A stretch of 9,511 bases of DNA from an uncultured Oscillospiraceae bacterium (GCA_902461995.1 CABQAA010000055.1:1-9511); one strand, 5' to 3'; counted from the stretch's first letter, positions 1 through 5,719 are shown. A program made the numbers and translations. The notes: generated by a model from the letters alone, not told the origin.

Positions 1-897
1 ACAGCGCTGGTAAGCGCATTTTCAAGGGCATATCATTCACTGAATAATGAGGTCACAATTTTTAACGACAGCGTTGCAAGAAGCCTGTTAACCGATGATG
101 AATATTGTCAAATTGCAAGCAGTATGTCGGCGGGAATTGGATTTTTCAATCCTTTATTTTCAGGAAATTCAGAGCAAGCGCTCAGATGGATAGTAGATAA
201 TCAGTTATCCCCTTCTCCGCTTGGAAGGGCGGCTTTTGCTGAAAAATCTCTTGAACGGGCTGTTCAAATCGGTGCAAAGCGATATCTGATTTTCGGCGCT
301 GGATATGACACCTTTGCGTATCGTCAGCCCTCGTGGGCAAACATGATGGAAATATTTGAGATTGACCACCCTGCAACGGCAAATGATAAACAAGAACGAT
401 TGAAAAAAAACGACATTCAAATTCCCGATAATGTTCATTATATTGAAGCTGATTTTACGGAAAAAGCGTGGCAAAACGCATTAGTGAACAGTCCGGCTTT
501 TGCCGGCGATAAAATAAGCTGCTGCGCTATTCTCGGCGTTTCATATTATCTTTCAAAGGAATGCTTTGAAGTTTTAATTTCCGTGATAAGCGACATTGTT
601 CCAAAAGGCAGTTCAATTATATTCGATTACCCGGACGAAAACAGTTATACCGATAAAGCAGGAGAACGAGCGAAAAAACAATCTATGCTCGCAGGCGGGG
701 CAAACGAAAAGATGTTGGCTAGCTATTCTTATTGTGAAATGGAACGACTACTATCTGAACATGATTTTTTGATATATGAACACTTAACTCCAAAGGAAAT
801 GACTGAACAGTACTTCGAGACTTATAACAGGGCAAACCCTATGTATCCGATAACTGCGTTTGACAATGTCAATTATTGCCTTGCGGTGAAAAACTGA
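1..897 (+). CDS. Class I SAM-dependent methyltransferase, LCM (leucine carboxyl methyltransferase) type, 5' truncated by window edge
   Basis: The reading frame is open from base 1, so the gene starts left of the window; 298 codons are visible. The ATG at 124 is internal, because the 41 codons before it continue the same protein and resemble the N-terminus of this family (ALVSAFSRAYHS, then a SLLTDDEY segment). SAM-binding motif I is YLIFGAGYDTFAYR, about residues 94-107 of the visible part. It is followed by the acidic motif EIDHPATANDKQERL, typical of PF04072-like methyltransferases that O-methylate carboxyl groups of proteins or small molecules. The substrate cannot be told. The gene is much richer in A+T than everything to the right of 1338, which suggests it arrived as cargo of a mobile element integrated next to guaA. 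The family call is firm; the precise function is unknown. Confidence 0.85.
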   Translation, partial: TALVSAFSRAYHSLNNEVTIFNDSVARSLLTDDEYCQIASSMSAGIGFFNPLFSGNSEQALRWIVDNQLSPSPLGRAAFAEKSLERAVQIGAKRYLIFGAGYDTFAYRQPSWANMMEIFEIDHPATANDKQERLKKNDIQIPDNVHYIEADFTEKAWQNALVNSPAFAGDKISCCAILGVSYYLSKECFEVLISVISDIVPKGSSIIFDYPDENSYTDKAGERAKKQSMLAGGANEKMLASYSYCEMERLLSEHDFLIYEHLTPKEMTEQYFETYNRANPMYPITAFDNVNYCLAVKN

Positions 898-1008
898 AAA
901 CAGCACATATAAGGGCATTACCGTTATTGCAAAACGGTGAAGTTCTTAAAACATTTATCACAGGGACGCTTACATATAAAAATCGACAAATTAATTCTAA
1001 AATGTACG

Positions 1009-1041
1009 GATGGCTACTCAAACGAGCAGCCATCTTTTTTT
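1009..1041 (+). terminator. Rho-independent terminator of the methyltransferase gene
   Basis: The arm GATGGCT (1009-1015) pairs with AGCCATC (1028-1034). An inner CTC/GAG pairing (1017-1019 with 1024-1026) leaves the tetraloop AAAC. A run of seven T follows at 1035-1041. It lies 112 nt after the methyltransferase stop and is oriented to end its transcript. Confidence 0.85.
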
Positions 1042-1042
1042 A

Positions 1043-1077
1043 TAGGCAGAAATAGGTATTAGATTTTATTCTGCCTA
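1043..1077. repeat. Perfect 9-bp inverted repeat next to the terminator
   Basis: TAGGCAGAA (1043-1051) and TTCTGCCTA (1069-1077) are exact reverse complements separated by 17 nt of AT-rich DNA. It lies directly after the T-run of the preceding terminator. It could be a second hairpin for either strand or a protein site. No function can be assigned. The rest of the gene-free stretch 898-1337 holds the terminators and the TGTTGCAAA repeats listed separately, and no convincing gene. Confidence 0.5.
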
Positions 1078-1213
1078 CCCCCATATAAATCATACGAAAG
1101 CAGACCATTTTCATCAATTATGCAAAGTTTTAATTCTTCGAGCAACACACTCAATTAGCTTTTTAAATGGTATTTTTAATCAGATATTGAAAGCCATCGG
1201 CAACTATTTCATC

Positions 1214-1262
1214 TGTTGCAAATTCTTTTTTGAACTAGTGTGTTGCAAAAGTGTTGCAAAAA
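1214..1262 (+). repeat. Three direct copies of TGTTGCAAA, candidate recombinase arm sites
   Basis: TGTTGCAAA occurs at 1214-1222, 1241-1250 and 1252-1262; the last two are in tandem as GTGTTGCAAAA units of 11 bp. The inverted core GCAACACAC is at 1142-1150 and matches GTGTGTTGC at 1238-1246. The cluster lies 75 to 125 bp from the guaA stop codon. Short repeats close to an attachment core are typical of arm-type binding sites of tyrosine recombinases. That role here is inference; the repeats are seen directly. Confidence 0.5.
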
Positions 1263-1269
1263 CAAATTC

Positions 1270-1319
1270 GTTAAAAAAGAGAAAGCCTGAAAGCCCGCAT
1301 AAAGACAGGTTTTCAGGCT
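1270..1319 (-). terminator. Rho-independent terminator downstream of guaA
   Basis: Read on the minus strand, AGCCTGAAA (1311-1319) pairs with TTTCAGGCT (1284-1292). The stem is followed by TTCTCTTTTTT (1273-1283), an interrupted U-tract. The stem is 9 bp with an 18-nt loop. It begins 18 nt beyond the guaA stop, so it is well placed to end the fur-guaA transcript. If an element is integrated at the guaA 3' end, this terminator belongs to the element side of the junction. Confidence 0.75.
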
Positions 1320-1337
1320 GTTCTAAACCAAGGGGGT

Positions 1338-1356
1338 CTATTCCCACTCGATGGTG
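1338..1356. other. Candidate island attachment core at the 3' end of guaA
   Basis: The last codons of guaA encode ATIEWE-stop, the strongly conserved end used as attB by many genomic islands and integrative elements. Base composition changes from high GC to high AT exactly at this boundary, and repeats resembling recombinase arm sites lie just outside. A second copy of the core would be expected at the far end of the element, left of the window, so the direct repeat cannot be shown here. No integrase gene is visible. Confidence 0.5.
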
Positions 1357-2645
1357 GCGACCGGCTTGGGAGAGAGATCGTAACACACCCGGTTGACGCC
1401 CGGTACCTCGCTGAGGATCCGGTTCGTCACCCGATGGAGCACCGGCCAGGCGAGTTCCTCGACCTCAGCGGTCATGGCGTCCACCGTATTGACCGCCCGG
1501 AGGATAACCGGATATTCGAAGCTGCGGGCACCGCCCCGCACCCCGACCGAACGGAATTCCGGCACGATGGTGAAATACTGCCAAACCGTCTTGTCGAGCC
1601 CCGCCTTCTGGAATTCCTCCCGCAGGATGGCATCGGATTCCCGCACCGCTTCGAGGCGGTCTCTCGTGATAGCGCCGAGGCAGCGCACCCCCAGTCCCGG
1701 ACCCGGGAAAGGCTGGCGGTAAACCATGCTCTCGGGCAGGCCGAGAGCCAGGCCGCAGGCCCTCACCTCGTCCTTGAAGAGCTGCCGCAGCGGCTCCACC
1801 AGCTGGAACTGCAGGTCATCGGGCAGACCGCCGACATTGTGATGCGACTTGACCATTTTGTTGGTCTTGGTGCCGCTCTCCACGATGTCGGGGTAAATCG
1901 TACCCTGGGCGAGAAATTCGATTCCCTCGAGCTTGCGAGCCTCTTCCTCGAACACGCGGATAAACTCCGCGCCGATGATTTTCCGTTTCTGCTCCGGATC
2001 CGCCACCCCGGCGAGCTTGCTAAGGAACCGTTCAGAGGCGTCCACATAGACGAGGTTGGCTTTCATCCGGCTGCGGAACACTTCGACCACCTGCTCAGGC
2101 TCGCCCTTGCGCAGCAGGCCGTGGTTGACGTGCACGCAGGTCAGCTTGTCCCCGACTGCGCGCAGCAGCAGCGCGGCGACAACCGAGGAATCCACCCCGC
2201 CCGACAGCGCCAGAAGTATCTTCCGGTCCCCCACCTGCTGCCGCACCTGCTCGATCTGATCTTCAATAAAGCTCACCATGTTCCAGTTGGCTTCGGCTCC
2301 GCAGGTACCGAACACGAACGCGCGAAGCGCCTCCTGCATCGCCGCATCCTCCTCGGGCCACGCGGCAAGGCTCGGCACCCCTTTTACCTGGGGACAATCC
2401 ACGGCCAGCATCGGCAGTCCGCAGGTAAGCAGCTCTTCTCGGACGTTCACGACATGGCCGTTTTCGTCGCGGTTAGGTCCGCCGTTGAGTATCACGCCCC
2501 GGACATGGTCGAGCGCGTGCAGCTGTTCGAGGGTCAGGTCATGGGGATAGATCTCGCTGTATACCCCGAGCGCGCGGATGGCCCGCGCGGCCGTCGTGCT
2601 GTCCTGGCTGCCCAAATCCAAAATGACGATTTTGTCCTGTTTCAT
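1338..2645 (-). CDS. guaA: GMP synthase with degenerate glutamine amidotransferase domain
   Basis: The gene encodes 435 residues; typical GuaA has about 510-525. It catalyses ATP-dependent amination of XMP to GMP in cytosolic purine synthesis. The synthetase half is complete: ATP-pyrophosphatase P-loop SGGVDSS at 148-154, the DPEQKRKIIGAEF segment near 216-228, QPFPGPGLG at 311-319, and the conserved C-terminal dimerisation domain ending KPVATIEWE. The N-terminal class I amidotransferase part begins normally (ILDLGSQ, ILNGGP) but is about 75 residues short. The usual GxCxG nucleophile elbow reads AVDCPQ near 81-86, and the downstream HPE His-Glu pair is missing. The enzyme is therefore predicted to use free ammonia or a separate glutaminase subunit. 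The ATG at 2645 was chosen because AAGGAG lies 8 nt before it; an in-frame upstream start would overlap the fur gene. The gene begins 13 nt after fur, so the two are probably co-transcribed. Confidence 0.92.
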   Translation of the reverse strand: MKQDKIVILDLGSQDSTTAARAIRALGVYSEIYPHDLTLEQLHALDHVRGVILNGGPNRDENGHVVNVREELLTCGLPMLAVDCPQVKGVPSLAAWPEEDAAMQEALRAFVFGTCGAEANWNMVSFIEDQIEQVRQQVGDRKILLALSGGVDSSVVAALLLRAVGDKLTCVHVNHGLLRKGEPEQVVEVFRSRMKANLVYVDASERFLSKLAGVADPEQKRKIIGAEFIRVFEEEARKLEGIEFLAQGTIYPDIVESGTKTNKMVKSHHNVGGLPDDLQFQLVEPLRQLFKDEVRACGLALGLPESMVYRQPFPGPGLGVRCLGAITRDRLEAVRESDAILREEFQKAGLDKTVWQYFTIVPEFRSVGVRGGARSFEYPVILRAVNTVDAMTAEVEELAWPVLHRVTNRILSEVPGVNRVCYDLSPKPVATIEWE

Positions 2646-2658
2646 GCTGGTTCTCCTT

Positions 2659-3093
2659 TTATGTTGGTTTCTCCGGTTTTGGCTGGCGGAGCCGGGCATG
2701 TTTTTTTGCGCAGTCCCGGCAGTAGCCATAGACCTGCACCACATGATCCGTCACCACAAAATCCGCCGTGCCGGCGATTTCCTGTTCCAGATGGGCAAGC
2801 GGACATTCCGGCAGATCCTGCATCCGGTTGCAGTCCCGGCAGATCATATAATGCCGGTGAGGATGGCCCCCCGCCACGCTGTAAAAACTCTCCCCGTTTT
2901 CCAGCTGCCCGCGGATCACCTCGCCCCGCTCCTGCATCGCTTCCAGATTCCGATAGACCGTCGATTTGGCCAAGGTCGGCTGATCCCCGGAGGCACGCCG
3001 ATAGATTTCCGCCGGTGTCAGCGGTTCCGCCGCCTGCTCCAGTATGGACAAAATCAGCTGTTTTTGCTTCGTCAAACGCGTCTTTCCCGCCAC
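2659..3093 (-). CDS. Fur-family metal-dependent transcriptional regulator (Fur/PerR/Zur type)
   Basis: The product is 144 residues, the normal size for the family. An N-terminal winged-helix DNA-binding domain (about 1-75) contains TLAKSTVYRNLEAM, the usual recognition-helix region. The C-terminal part has a His-rich HPHRH segment (77-81) directly before C85xxC88. A second CxxC pair is at 125 and 128; together these form the structural zinc site. D93 and H117 are at positions used for regulatory metal in relatives. Whether it senses iron, zinc or peroxide cannot be told. The GTG start at 3093 was chosen because AGGGGG (3102-3107) lies 8 nt upstream and a strong promoter sits immediately before it. 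A longer reading frame from 3156 would begin inside the preceding gene and upstream of the promoter. No clear Fur or PerR box is seen at the promoter. Confidence 0.88.
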   Translation of the reverse strand: MAGKTRLTKQKQLILSILEQAAEPLTPAEIYRRASGDQPTLAKSTVYRNLEAMQERGEVIRGQLENGESFYSVAGGHPHRHYMICRDCNRMQDLPECPLAHLEQEIAGTADFVVTDHVVQVYGYCRDCAKKHARLRQPKPEKPT

Positions 3094-3114
3094 CGGTTCC
3101 GCCCCCTTTTTCCT

Positions 3115-3143
3115 ATTGTATCCGGGCGCGGGGCGGCTGTCAA
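3115..3143 (-). promoter_or_regulatory. Near-consensus sigma-A promoter for fur-guaA
   Basis: On the minus strand TTGACA (3138-3143) and TACAAT (3115-3120) are separated by exactly 17 nt. The predicted start near 3108 gives a very short leader of about 15 nt containing the AGGGGG ribosome binding site. The -35 box overlaps the TGA stop codon of the upstream gene (3140-3142). Confidence 0.8.
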
Positions 3144-3964
3144 CCTTTCCCGGCATCCTTTTCGGTGAAGGGGGATTCCGCCAGCCCGTCCCGGCTCAGC
3201 ATCGTCTCCAGCACCCGGATATCGGTCGCCACGTCCAGCGCATCGGATGCAAACAGGCTGTCGAGTTCTTTCTCGAACGCCTTGACCAGCATCCCGGCCG
3301 CCTCGACGATTTCCGTTTTGGTTTTGGTTACGGAAGCAGTCTGCACACCGCCCGCTTCCAGGGAAGCATAGGTTTCCAGCAGCTTTCCCGCCGTGGGGAG
3401 GTAATACCCGAGGAATTTCCGCACCTGCGGCCTCTGCTCCGGTTTTTCGCTGACCACTCCCACAATATCGCCGGTTAGAGACTGGATACGTTCGATGCAG
3501 GCGGACAGTTCCCGGTTTTTAATGGTGCGCCTCAGCTCGGTCAAACGGTCGAGAAGCTCGCGGTTTTCACTCCACAGACTGTCCTCCTGATTCCCCGCCA
3601 CCTGTGGAGCCGCCGCCCCCGCCGGGACACTGCCGATGCGGTTGGAGAGCAGCAGGGAGGCCGTCCTGGCCTTGACGGCCATCACGGCTTCGTAAAACGA
3701 CGGATAATCGTAAAATTCCAGATAGGTGCGGTCGGCACCGGTCGGGCTGTACAGGCGGGTGCCCCGCCACAGCATCGCGAGGCGGCCGGGACGGCCGGAC
3801 GAGGGCGTCTCGAGCTCGATGGCCGAAATATCGGCCATCGAGAACACGCAGTCCTCCAGCTGATTCTGCTTGGTAACCCGGTTTTTCTGCCGTAGGATCC
3901 GGACCTCGTTTTTGTCAAAGTCCAACTCCAGACGGGCGTCGATCGCTTTGCATGTACGCGTCAT
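3140..3964 (-). CDS. XpaC-family protein (5-bromo-4-chloroindolyl phosphate hydrolysis family) with N-terminal PH-like region
   Basis: This is a 274-residue soluble protein with no signal peptide or membrane segment. The C-terminal half (about 150-260) matches the XpaC family: RKFLGYYLPTAGKLLETY (183-200), then KTKTEIVEAAGMLVKAFEKE and the DALDVATDIRVLETML segment. The family is named from a Bacillus phenotype; its biochemical role is not established, and relatives often sit beside telA-type tellurite/toxic-anion resistance genes, absent here. Residues 1-100 (LELDFDKNEVRIL, FSMADISAIELE, YLEFYDYPSFYEAVMAVKA) look like a small beta-rich PH-like fold ending in a helix. An Ala/Gly/Pro-rich linker (about 111-125) joins the two parts. 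The ATG at 3964 has GGAGG (3973-3977) 8 nt upstream. It may be co-transcribed with fur and guaA, which follow after a 46-nt gap without a terminator. Confidence 0.78.
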   Translation of the reverse strand: MTRTCKAIDARLELDFDKNEVRILRQKNRVTKQNQLEDCVFSMADISAIELETPSSGRPGRLAMLWRGTRLYSPTGADRTYLEFYDYPSFYEAVMAVKARTASLLLSNRIGSVPAGAAAPQVAGNQEDSLWSENRELLDRLTELRRTIKNRELSACIERIQSLTGDIVGVVSEKPEQRPQVRKFLGYYLPTAGKLLETYASLEAGGVQTASVTKTKTEIVEAAGMLVKAFEKELDSLFASDALDVATDIRVLETMLSRDGLAESPFTEKDAGKG

Positions 3965-3987
3965 CCGACCATCCTCCGTTCCTGTTC

Positions 3988-4016
3988 ATGATACCATGGA
4001 TAAAAGAGGGATTCAA
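3988..4016 (-). promoter_or_regulatory. Promoter of the XpaC-family gene
   Basis: On the minus strand TTGAAT (4011-4016) and TATCAT (3988-3993) are separated by 17 nt. A TG dinucleotide one base upstream of the -10 forms an extended -10 element. The ribosome binding site GGAGG follows at 3973-3977. Confidence 0.6.
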
Positions 4017-4046
4017 TGAGAATTTGCGCGCGGCTGTTCCGCCGGT

Positions 4047-4108
4047 GCCGTTTGTATGGGACAAACGGCAAACAAGCAGGGGAACACGGCCGTGTCCCCC
4101 TGCTTGTT
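4047..4108 (-). terminator. Two adjacent stem-loops downstream of rubredoxin, probable terminator
   Basis: The first structure met by minus-strand transcription pairs 4090-4108 with 4071-4089. The stem is about 19 bp with almost no loop, and its single irregular pair is a G-U wobble only in the minus-strand RNA. The second is a perfect 9-bp stem (4047-4055 with 4061-4069) with a 5-nt loop. Only an interrupted T-stretch (TTGTTTGCCGTTTG) lies after the first stem, so it is not a textbook terminator. The position 27 nt after the rubredoxin stop supports transcript ending or 3' stabilisation. Confidence 0.6.
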
Positions 4109-4134
4109 CCGGACCGAGCGGCCTGTCCGCCCGA

Positions 4135-4296
4135 TTAAACGTCTTCTTCAAACGCATCCTTGCCCACGCCGCAGACCGGGCAGACAAAATCGTCCGGCAG
4201 ATCTTCAAACGCGGTTCCGGGGGCAATGCCGTTGTCGGGATCTCCCACTTCCGGATCGTACTCATAACCACAGACTGTGCAAACCCATTTGTTCAT
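4135..4296 (-). CDS. Rubredoxin
   Basis: The product is a complete 53-residue rubredoxin, a cytosolic one-iron Fe(Cys)4 electron carrier common in anaerobes, where it often feeds oxygen- or superoxide-detoxifying enzymes. The iron ligands are the two CxxCG knuckles, C6-T-V-C9-G and C39-P-V-C42-G. The conserved aromatic and acidic segment GYEYDPEVGDPDNGIAPGT and the DLPDDFVCPVC motif lie between and before them. The ATG at 4296 has AAAGGAG (4304-4310) 7 nt upstream. It is monocistronic: hairpins follow it and the cupin gene diverges upstream. Its redox partners are not in the window. Confidence 0.96.
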   Translation of the reverse strand: MNKWVCTVCGYEYDPEVGDPDNGIAPGTAFEDLPDDFVCPVCGVGKDAFEEDV

Positions 4297-4331
4297 ACTG
4301 ACACTCCTTTACTTTGATGGCTTTATTCTCC

Positions 4332-4363
4332 CATCCGGCTCCGCAAAATATACAAGCCGGATG
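4332..4363. repeat. 9-bp inverted repeat in the rubredoxin/cupin divergent intergenic region
   Basis: CATCCGGCT (4332-4340) and AGCCGGATG (4355-4363) are perfect reverse complements with a 14-nt AT-rich spacer. A possible minus-strand -10 (TATATT, 4347-4352) lies within that spacer, with no good -35 box. It may be an operator for the rubredoxin gene or a leader hairpin. It is unassigned. Confidence 0.45.
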
Positions 4364-4398
4364 CCGGAGGCCTTTCTGTTCCCCCTTACCCGATTTTA

Positions 4399-4407
4399 TG
4401 GTATAAT
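4399..4407 (+). promoter_or_regulatory. Extended -10 promoter of the cupin gene
   Basis: The sequence TGGTATAAT has a consensus TATAAT box (4402-4407) with TG one base upstream. No good -35 hexamer is present, which is usual for extended -10 promoters. The predicted start lies about 30 nt before the cupin ATG, and GGAAAGGGG precedes the start codon. Confidence 0.65.
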
Positions 4408-4443
4408 AGCCGCAACCACATATGGAAAGGGGATTTTTATCGT

Positions 4444-4791
4444 ATGGTACATCATTCGGCCGACATGCCCCTCGAAGAACGGCCCCACATGCGGGGCGGA
4501 GAAGGGACCATCGCCCTGCGGGCCGCATTCACCCCCGGAGACTATGCCTCGCCCGTGCGGCTGTTTTCCCGCATCACCGTGCCGGTCGGCGGATCCATCG
4601 GCTACCACATCCACGAACAGGAAGAGGAATTCTATTATGTCCTGGCCGGGCAGGGAGAAATGGACGACAACGGCACCACTGTCACCCTTACGGCCGGGGA
4701 TGCGACGGTCACAAGAGACCATGAAGGGCATGGCGTCGTCAACACCGGAAGCACGCCTCTGGAACTGCTCGCCGTCATCGTGCGGAACTAG
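4444..4791 (+). CDS. Small single-domain cupin, putative metal-binding
   Basis: The product is 115 residues, one conserved beta-barrel domain of the cupin_2 type. Motif 1 is YHIHEQEEEFYYVLAG (54-69), giving metal ligands H55, H57 and E61 or E62. Motif 2 is around DHEGHGVVNTG (92-102), with H93 or H96 and the expected Asn at 100. Such small cupins act as isomerases, dioxygenases or sugar/ligand-binding proteins; the sequence does not say which. There is no signal peptide, so it is cytosolic. The ribosome binding site AAAGGGG lies about 11 nt before the ATG, slightly far. It is transcribed alone, divergent from rubredoxin and convergent with the lipoprotein gene. Confidence 0.85.
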   Translation: MVHHSADMPLEERPHMRGGEGTIALRAAFTPGDYASPVRLFSRITVPVGGSIGYHIHEQEEEFYYVLAGQGEMDDNGTTVTLTAGDATVTRDHEGHGVVNTGSTPLELLAVIVRN

Positions 4792-4921
4792 CAGGGCGGC
4801 CGCGACCATACATTGAGGTCACTATACACTGCCGCACAAAAAAATGCAAGCTGAAATTTGTAAATTTTTGGAGTACAGCCAAAAATAAACCGGCCGGATC
4901 CACAACCGTCCGGACAGACCG

Positions 4922-4961
4922 ATCCCCGGCAGCGGTTATTCGCTGCCGGGGATTGTTTTCT
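4922..4961 (+). terminator. Terminator between the convergent cupin and lipoprotein genes
   Basis: A 13-bp perfect stem (4922-4934 with 4941-4953) has the loop GTTATT and is followed on the plus strand by TGTTTTCT. The plus orientation has the T-rich tail, so it most likely ends the cupin transcript 130 nt after its stop. The same hairpin begins 6 nt after the minus-strand lipoprotein stop and could also serve that gene, though without a U-tract. Confidence 0.75.
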
Positions 4962-5430
4962 ATGCCGCCGGTTCCGTCGTCACGGAGATTTCGAACGCCA
5001 GGGTCGTCAGCGGATCGTCGGTTATCTGGATCTGCTCCGGGGCAATATATAGCAGGAACGGCGTTAATTCATCGGGTTTGAGCACATCCCCCTCCCCGAC
5101 CGCTTCCGCATAGCCGGAGGCAATCAGCGCCCCCTCGCCATTCGTGACCTTGATTTCCATCGAGCGCAGCTGCTGCGCCGCCCCCATGCCGTTCGACAGA
5201 TTCATGCGGACCGCCAGATGTCCGTCTGTCGTATAGTAGGCCTGTGTCACGGCGCCTTTGACACCGTCGGCCGACACCTCCGGCCTGGCGTCGGGCTGCT
5301 GATAGACCGTGGCCCCGTCCCGGGGCGCCTTGCCGTCCCCGATCGGCGGCATGGTGGACGCCGCACAGCCCGCGAACAGAATCACACTGAAACAGGCGAT
5401 CAGAAGCCCGCCGACAATTCGTTTTTTCAT
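4960..5430 (-). CDS. Putative lipoprotein with SLAP-like domain
   Basis: The product is 156 residues. The N-terminus is a lipoprotein signal: MKKR, a hydrophobic stretch and LFAG-C22; Phe at -3 is a variant of the lipobox. Mature protein would be anchored to the outer face of the membrane. After a low-complexity linker (about 23-55) a single domain (about 58-153) contains AYYTTDGHLAVRMNLSNG, a MEIKVTNGEGALIASGYA segment and KPDELTPFLLYIAPEQI. This order of strands resembles the SLAP domain of Firmicutes cell-surface proteins; that match is from memory of the pattern and is moderate. The start has only a weak ribosome binding site (GGGAAAC), but a good promoter lies upstream. The role is unknown. 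Confidence 0.75.
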   Translation of the reverse strand: MKKRIVGGLLIACFSVILFAGCAASTMPPIGDGKAPRDGATVYQQPDARPEVSADGVKGAVTQAYYTTDGHLAVRMNLSNGMGAAQQLRSMEIKVTNGEGALIASGYAEAVGEGDVLKPDELTPFLLYIAPEQIQITDDPLTTLAFEISVTTEPAA

Positions 5431-5464
5431 GTTTCCCGCATCCCATTCTATATATGGTGATGTT

Positions 5465-5493
5465 ATTATAACGAAAAAGCACGCAAGAGTAAA
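5465..5493 (-). promoter_or_regulatory. Sigma-A-type promoter of the lipoprotein gene
   Basis: On the minus strand TTTACT (5488-5493) and a consensus TATAAT (5465-5470) are separated by 17 nt. The predicted transcription start lies about 28 nt before the ATG. Confidence 0.7.
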
Positions 5494-5511
5494 GCCGGCC
5501 CGTTATGTAAA

Positions 5512-5537
5512 CGCTTTCCCGTCTGGACGGGAAAGCG
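5512..5537 (-). terminator. Hairpin terminator after the 58-residue gene
   Basis: CGCTTTCCCGT (5512-5522) and ACGGGAAAGCG (5527-5537) form a perfect 11-bp stem with a 4-nt loop. It begins 5 nt after the stop codon of the minus-strand small gene. The tail on that strand is only TTTACAT, so the U-tract is weak. Confidence 0.7.
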
Positions 5538-5542
5538 GGGGA

Positions 5543-5719
5543 TCAGAACATGCCGGTCACATTGTCGACGAGTTCGCCCACGTTCCGCAGAGCCTTACCC
5601 ACGTTCTTTTTCAGGCTCTTTTTGCCGTGCATAGCCTTGCTGCCCACGGCACCGGCAATGCAGCCCACGGCCACGCCCATACCGACGCCCTTCATGAACC
5701 CCATAACGCCTTTTGTCAT
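5543..5719 (-). CDS. Small glycine-rich protein of unknown function
   Basis: The product is 58 residues. Residues 4-28 are hydrophobic and rich in Gly, Ala and Val (GFMKGVGMGVAVGCIAGAVG), suggesting a short membrane-spanning or membrane-associated helix. A basic stretch (HGKKSLKKN) and an amphipathic helix (GKALRNVGELVDNVTGMF) follow. This layout recalls small YtxH-like proteins of Firmicutes, but the match is loose. The ATG at 5719 was chosen because GAAAGGAG lies 11 nt upstream. A longer frame from a TTG at 5788 would place this ribosome binding site inside the gene. A terminator follows directly, so it is a single-gene unit. Confidence 0.6.
   Translation of the reverse strand: MTKGVMGFMKGVGMGVAVGCIAGAVGSKAMHGKKSLKKNVGKALRNVGELVDNVTGMF

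Noticed and set aside
1187..1396. Small plus-strand frame of 69 codons across the guaA end
   Set aside because: It runs through the guaA terminator and into the antisense of guaA, with no ribosome binding site and no family resemblance.
2646..2744. Upstream extension of GuaA by 33 codons
   Set aside because: It would overlap the Fur-family gene. The ATG at 2645 has a proper ribosome binding site and matches the family's N-terminus.
3094..3156. Longer N-terminus of the Fur-family protein
   Set aside because: The extension lies upstream of the promoter and ribosome binding site and overlaps the end of the preceding gene.
1434..3371. A 645-codon open frame on the plus strand
   Set aside because: It is antisense to guaA, fur and xpaC, has no recognisable domain, and is rich in Arg, Pro, His and Ala as expected of a shadow frame opposite high-GC genes.
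4391..4410. Possible PerR/Fur box overlapping the cupin promoter
   Set aside because: The TTAT/ATAA symmetry around 4396-4406 is too short and does not match the 7-1-7 consensus; it is explained by the extended -10 promoter.
5069..5482. Alternative minus-strand frame overlapping the lipoprotein gene
   Set aside because: The overlapping frame lacks a domain, while the chosen one has a lipoprotein signal and a coherent beta-rich domain.
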